This document shows positions 23,554-26,164 of a stretch of 26,164 nucleotides of DNA, piece by piece. This DNA comes from Candidatus Cloacimonadota bacterium (GTDB taxonomy: Bacteria; Cloacimonadota; Cloacimonadia; Cloacimonadales; TCS61). Position 1 is the first letter of the stretch; the number at the start of each line of letters is the position of its first letter. Where the stretch lies: NCBI GenBank assembly GCA_021108055.1, contig JAIORR010000082.1:1-26164 (forward strand), in the 5' to 3' direction. The notes beneath the pieces were generated by a model. It saw only the letters and a list, made by a program, of their open reading frames with translations. It was not told the origin of the DNA and ran no database searches. Made by a program: the position numbers and the translations under genes.

Positions 23554-23967
23554 TTATTCGGGTAATTCACTGATGCTCCAGTAAGATTTAATAGTTTTCA
23601 TTACTTCCACAAATTCGCTATAATCCATAGATTTGATCATATATCCGGCAACACCCAGGTTATATGCTTTCAGCCTATCCTGATCTGATCTGGAAGTAGT
23701 AAGAATAATAACAGGTATTCTTTTTAGTCTTTCATTCTTTTTCAAGATTTCCAGAAACTCAATTCCGTTCATTTTAGGCATATTAAGATCGAGAAGAATA
23801 ATGCATGGTTTTTCATTTTCTTCGTTATTCAGATAGGCAAATGCCTCTTCTCCATTTCGTGCAAAATCGACTCTGTTCGTATAATTGCAGTCTTTTATCG
23901 CACGTTTAACGGTCATAGAATCGATTACATCATCATCGATCACGAGTATTGGTTTATTGCTTTTCAT
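23554..23967 (-). CDS. Stand-alone CheY/Rcp1-like response regulator
   Basis: This 137-residue protein is a lone receiver domain with no output domain. The acidic pocket is Asp11-Asp13 (VIDDDVID), the phosphoacceptor is Asp60 (LLDLNMPKMNG), the switch Thr is Thr90 (ILTTSRS) and the conserved lysine is Lys112 (YMIKSMDY). The D-L-N-M-P-x-M-N-G wording and slightly long insert are typical of Rcp1-like regulators, which pair with Cph1-type kinases; both neighbouring kinases have that type of DHp domain. It sits between them and probably shuttles phosphate or tunes their output. AAGGAG lies five bases before the ATG. Confidence 0.93.
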   Translation of the reverse strand: MKSNKPILVIDDDVIDSMTVKRAIKDCNYTNRVDFARNGEEAFAYLNNEENEKPCIILLDLNMPKMNGIEFLEILKKNERLKRIPVIILTTSRSDQDRLKAYNLGVAGYMIKSMDYSEFVEVMKTIKSYWSISELPE

Positions 23968-23980
23968 TTTTTCTCCTTAT

Positions 23981-25897
23981 TCAAATTTCGATTTCTTCAA
24001 TATGTTTTTTGGGAATGCTGAAGAAGAAAGTAGTTCCCTTTCCAAGTTCAGATTCCAGCCAGATATCTCCATTAAACAGTTTAATTATTTTCTTTACTGT
24101 TGTCAATCCAATGCCTGTGCTTTCCATCTTATCTCTCGATTGCAGTGTTTGAAATATTTTAAACACTTTTTCAAAGTGCTTTTTTTCAATCCCTGGTCCA
24201 TTATCTTGAATAAAAAATTCCCATTTTTCTTTTTTGTCTTCATAGCCCACTTTGATTAGCCCTTTTGGTTTGTCCATATATTTTATTGCATTGCTTATTA
24301 AATTTAAAAATACCTGCTGAATACGTGTTTTCTCTAAATTAATTTCCGGTAGATTCTTATCGAGAACGATCTCAATATTTTCCGGTGGATTAAGTGAATC
24401 AATTATTTCAGGGATCAATATATTCAAGTCTATGCGCTCCTTGTCTTCTTTTACTCTTCCAACCCTGGAATATTGCAGGATACCGTCAATCAGATTATGC
24501 ATTCTGTGTGCTCTGGATATCATCAATCTCAATTGCTCCTTTCCTTCCGTATCAAATTTATCGGTATAATCTTCCAGAATCCATTCTGCCAACGTGCTGA
24601 TGCCGCGCAGCGGGGCTTTGAGATCATGAGAGACAACATATGCAAATTCTTTCAATTCAAGATTTACGGTCTCAAGTTGTTTTATCAACATACCTTTTAA
24701 TTCTTCATCTGCTTTTCTTTCGGTTATGTCGGGTATCAATATCAAATCTCCGCTAATTCGACCTTTTCCGTTTTTCAGCGGAGATGCCAGGACCAAACCA
24801 ATACGTTTTTCACCTTTTTTGGTAATAAAATCCAATTCGTAGGAAAGGACTTCTTTCCCAGCCATTCTCTTGTGGAAATTTTCAATTATCCTTTTTGAGC
24901 TTTCCTTTGGCAGGAAAGGAAGCTTGAACAGTTTTTTACCGATTACGCTTTTAGATTCGTAACCAAGCCAGTCGAATAATCTGTCATTAGTATCGATGAT
25001 CGTTCCGAACTGATCTGCAAGAACGATAGCTTCCGGAGAGAGTTCGAATATAGATCTATATTTAGCTTCGCTTTTCTGTAATTTAGTATTTGCTTGAACA
25101 CGTTCGGTGATGTCTCTTATGATTCCAACGGCATTCCATTCTTTATTGATCTTTACAGAGGATAGAGAAAGTTCGATGGGAAATTCGTTTTCATTTTTTT
25201 TTATGGCTGTCAATTCGATTATTTTATCGGCGATAGTACTTTTTTCTTTTTTCTTCAGCTTCCTTAGTGCATTGATAAATGTATCATGGTGCTTACCGGA
25301 ACGAATGATTCGATCGAGTGTTTTGCCGACGATCTCATTTTCTTTATATCCAAATATTTTTTCTGCAGCTATGTTACAGTATATAATATTATCATTACTG
25401 TCTATCATAATGATACCATCGTTTGCGGAAGTACTGATGGTTCTGAACTTTTCCTCGCTTTCTGCGAGTTCATTCTCGATCTTGATACGGCGTTTGATCT
25501 CTTCTTCCAACTGCAATTTCTGCTCATATATTCCCAGGAATATTTTTACTTTTCCAAATAATATCTCAGGAATTATGGGTTTGGTGATGAAATCTACAGC
25601 ACCGGATTCGACTCCTTTTATCCTGTAATAATTTTCTGAATATATAGCCGAGACAAAAATAACCGGCAGATACTTTGTTTTTTTGATCTTTCTTAAAAGT
25701 TCAACTGTTTCAAATCCGTCCATTTCCGGCATCTGCACATCGATAAGAGCAATAGCAAAATCGTGTTCCAATACTTTTTGCAATGCTTCATTGCCGGATA
25801 ACGCCCGCACAAATTCTACGTCGAGATCACAAAGCAGAGTTTCCAGAGCTACAAGGTTTTGAACTTTATCATCAACTATCAGTATTTTCGGTTTCAT
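23981..25897 (-). CDS. Soluble hybrid histidine kinase (REC-PAS-PAS-HK)
   Basis: This 638-residue protein without membrane helices has an N-terminal receiver (1-122; Asp9/Asp10, phosphoacceptor Asp53 in LIDVQMPEMDG, Lys106). A helical linker follows, then PAS1 (about 147-265) and PAS2 (about 276-392), a DHp helix with SHDLKAPLR (His424), and an HATPase with Asn532/Asn536, DNGPGI (565-570) and GIGL (595-598). Having the receiver at the N-terminus suggests that it takes phosphate from an upstream kinase, possibly the truncated protein encoded just before it, and then controls its own kinase output. It probably signals to the stand-alone receiver 13 bases downstream. GGGAG seven bases before the ATG supports the start. 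Signals sensed by the PAS domains are unknown. Confidence 0.93.
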   Translation of the reverse strand: MKPKILIVDDKVQNLVALETLLCDLDVEFVRALSGNEALQKVLEHDFAIALIDVQMPEMDGFETVELLRKIKKTKYLPVIFVSAIYSENYYRIKGVESGAVDFITKPIIPEILFGKVKIFLGIYEQKLQLEEEIKRRIKIENELAESEEKFRTISTSANDGIIMIDSNDNIIYCNIAAEKIFGYKENEIVGKTLDRIIRSGKHHDTFINALRKLKKKEKSTIADKIIELTAIKKNENEFPIELSLSSVKINKEWNAVGIIRDITERVQANTKLQKSEAKYRSIFELSPEAIVLADQFGTIIDTNDRLFDWLGYESKSVIGKKLFKLPFLPKESSKRIIENFHKRMAGKEVLSYELDFITKKGEKRIGLVLASPLKNGKGRISGDLILIPDITERKADEELKGMLIKQLETVNLELKEFAYVVSHDLKAPLRGISTLAEWILEDYTDKFDTEGKEQLRLMISRAHRMHNLIDGILQYSRVGRVKEDKERIDLNILIPEIIDSLNPPENIEIVLDKNLPEINLEKTRIQQVFLNLISNAIKYMDKPKGLIKVGYEDKKEKWEFFIQDNGPGIEKKHFEKVFKIFQTLQSRDKMESTGIGLTTVKKIIKLFNGDIWLESELGKGTTFFFSIPKKHIEEIEI

Positions 25898-25928
25898 TTT
25901 TTTACTCCCGTTTTTTCAAATTTTAAAA

Positions 25929-26164
25929 TTATTTATACAGCCATACCCTTAATAATGAAAGCACTTTATCGATATCGAGTGGTTTCGAAAGGTAATCACT
26001 TGCTCCGGCAGCAATGCATTTTTCCTTATCTCCTTTCATTGCTTTTGCAGTTAGGGCAATTATCGGAAGTGCTGCGAATTTTTTTTGAGCACGTATTCGT
26101 TTCATTGCATCATATCCATCCATCACCGGCATCATAATATCCATTAATACAAGATCGATGTCGG
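25929..26164 (-). CDS. Receiver domain, C-terminal part of a protein cut by the window edge
   Basis: The frame runs off the right end of the window, so only about the last 78 residues are visible. They are a receiver domain from the phosphoacceptor strand on: DIDLVLMDIMMPVMDG (Asp in L-M-D-I), then IIALTAKAM with the switch Thr, and DYLSKPLD with the conserved Lys, ending shortly after in LRVWLYK. The M-D-I-M-M-P-V-M-D-G and ALTAKAM wording is typical of C-terminal receivers of hybrid histidine kinases, so the missing part may be a kinase. It ends 31 bases before the next gene, in the same direction. An internal ATG at 26144 is not a real start, because the domain clearly continues upstream. 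Confidence 0.85.
   Translation of the reverse strand, partial: DIDLVLMDIMMPVMDGYDAMKRIRAQKKFAALPIIALTAKAMKGDKEKCIAAGASDYLSKPLDIDKVLSLLRVWLYK

Noticed and set aside
23532..23570. Longer N-terminus for the membrane sensor kinase
   Set aside because: The in-frame ATG at 23570 lies within the receiver gene; AAGGAG sits before the ATG at 23531, which begins a signal-like helix.
25107..25628. Long open frame of about 170 codons on the plus strand
   Set aside because: It lies opposite the PAS domains of the hybrid kinase, whose residues are clearly conserved; the hydrophobic Ser/Phe-rich translation is what an antisense frame of such a gene gives.
1..26164. CRISPR array, tRNA, rRNA, insertion sequence or transposase, integrase, attachment site, sigma factor gene
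   Set aside because: No regularly spaced repeats, cloverleaf, transposase or integrase motifs, or sigma-factor regions were seen; the transfer status of the locus cannot be judged from this window.

Overview
The window is about 26 kb of A/T-rich DNA. Every supported gene is on the minus strand, so transcription runs from the right end (26164) towards the left. The proteins are rich in Lys, Glu and Ile. A Wza-type outer-membrane export lipoprotein with two SLBB-like units points to a Gram-negative (diderm) bacterium. Base composition and protein style would fit an uncultured lineage of the FCB group (for example Cloacimonadota-like), but no taxonomic marker gene is present and this is only an impression.

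Layout in order of transcription. (1) 26164-19233 is a signalling block. It holds the 3' end of a receiver-containing protein cut by the window edge, a soluble REC-PAS-PAS-histidine kinase, a stand-alone CheY/Rcp1-like receiver, a membrane PAS-PAS-histidine kinase, and a 779-residue REC-PAS-PAS-PP2C-HATPase protein that combines a SpoIIE/RsbU-like phosphatase with an RsbW-like serine-kinase domain. (2) 19229-12956 is a tightly coupled run of six glycosyltransferases: one GT2, four GT-B/GT4-like and one WecG/TagA (GT26). (3) 12945-9303 holds the initiating phosphoglycosyl transferase, a STAS-domain anti-sigma-factor-antagonist-like protein, an unusual three-part protein (degenerate nucleotidyltransferase, left-handed beta-helix, degenerate sugar transferase), and a Pol-beta-type nucleotidyltransferase of unknown substrate. 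(4) 9284-409 holds the assembly and export set: a Wzz/Wzc-like co-polymerase with a decayed kinase domain, a Wza-like export lipoprotein, a Wzy/O-antigen-ligase-like polymerase, a small unknown membrane protein, another GT4, mannose-6-phosphate isomerase (ManA) and a Wzx-like flippase. (5) 1-408 has no convincing gene and contains two small hairpins.

Together this looks like a complete Wzx/Wzy-type exopolysaccharide or capsule locus. A lipid-linked repeat unit would be started by the monotopic sugar transferase, extended by about seven glycosyltransferases, flipped by Wzx, polymerised by Wzy under control of the co-polymerase, and exported through the Wza-like channel. ManA suggests mannose-derived sugars. 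Gaps between genes are never more than 55 bp and many genes overlap, so the whole stretch may be one very long transcription unit, including its own phosphorelay.

The most interesting idea is a partner-switching circuit inside the locus. The REC-controlled PP2C/HATPase fusion would set the phosphorylation of the STAS protein, which sits beside the initiating transferase, and no sigma factor is visible. This recalls the SypE/SypA control of Vibrio fischeri biofilm polysaccharide, but with a different domain order and a different gene context.
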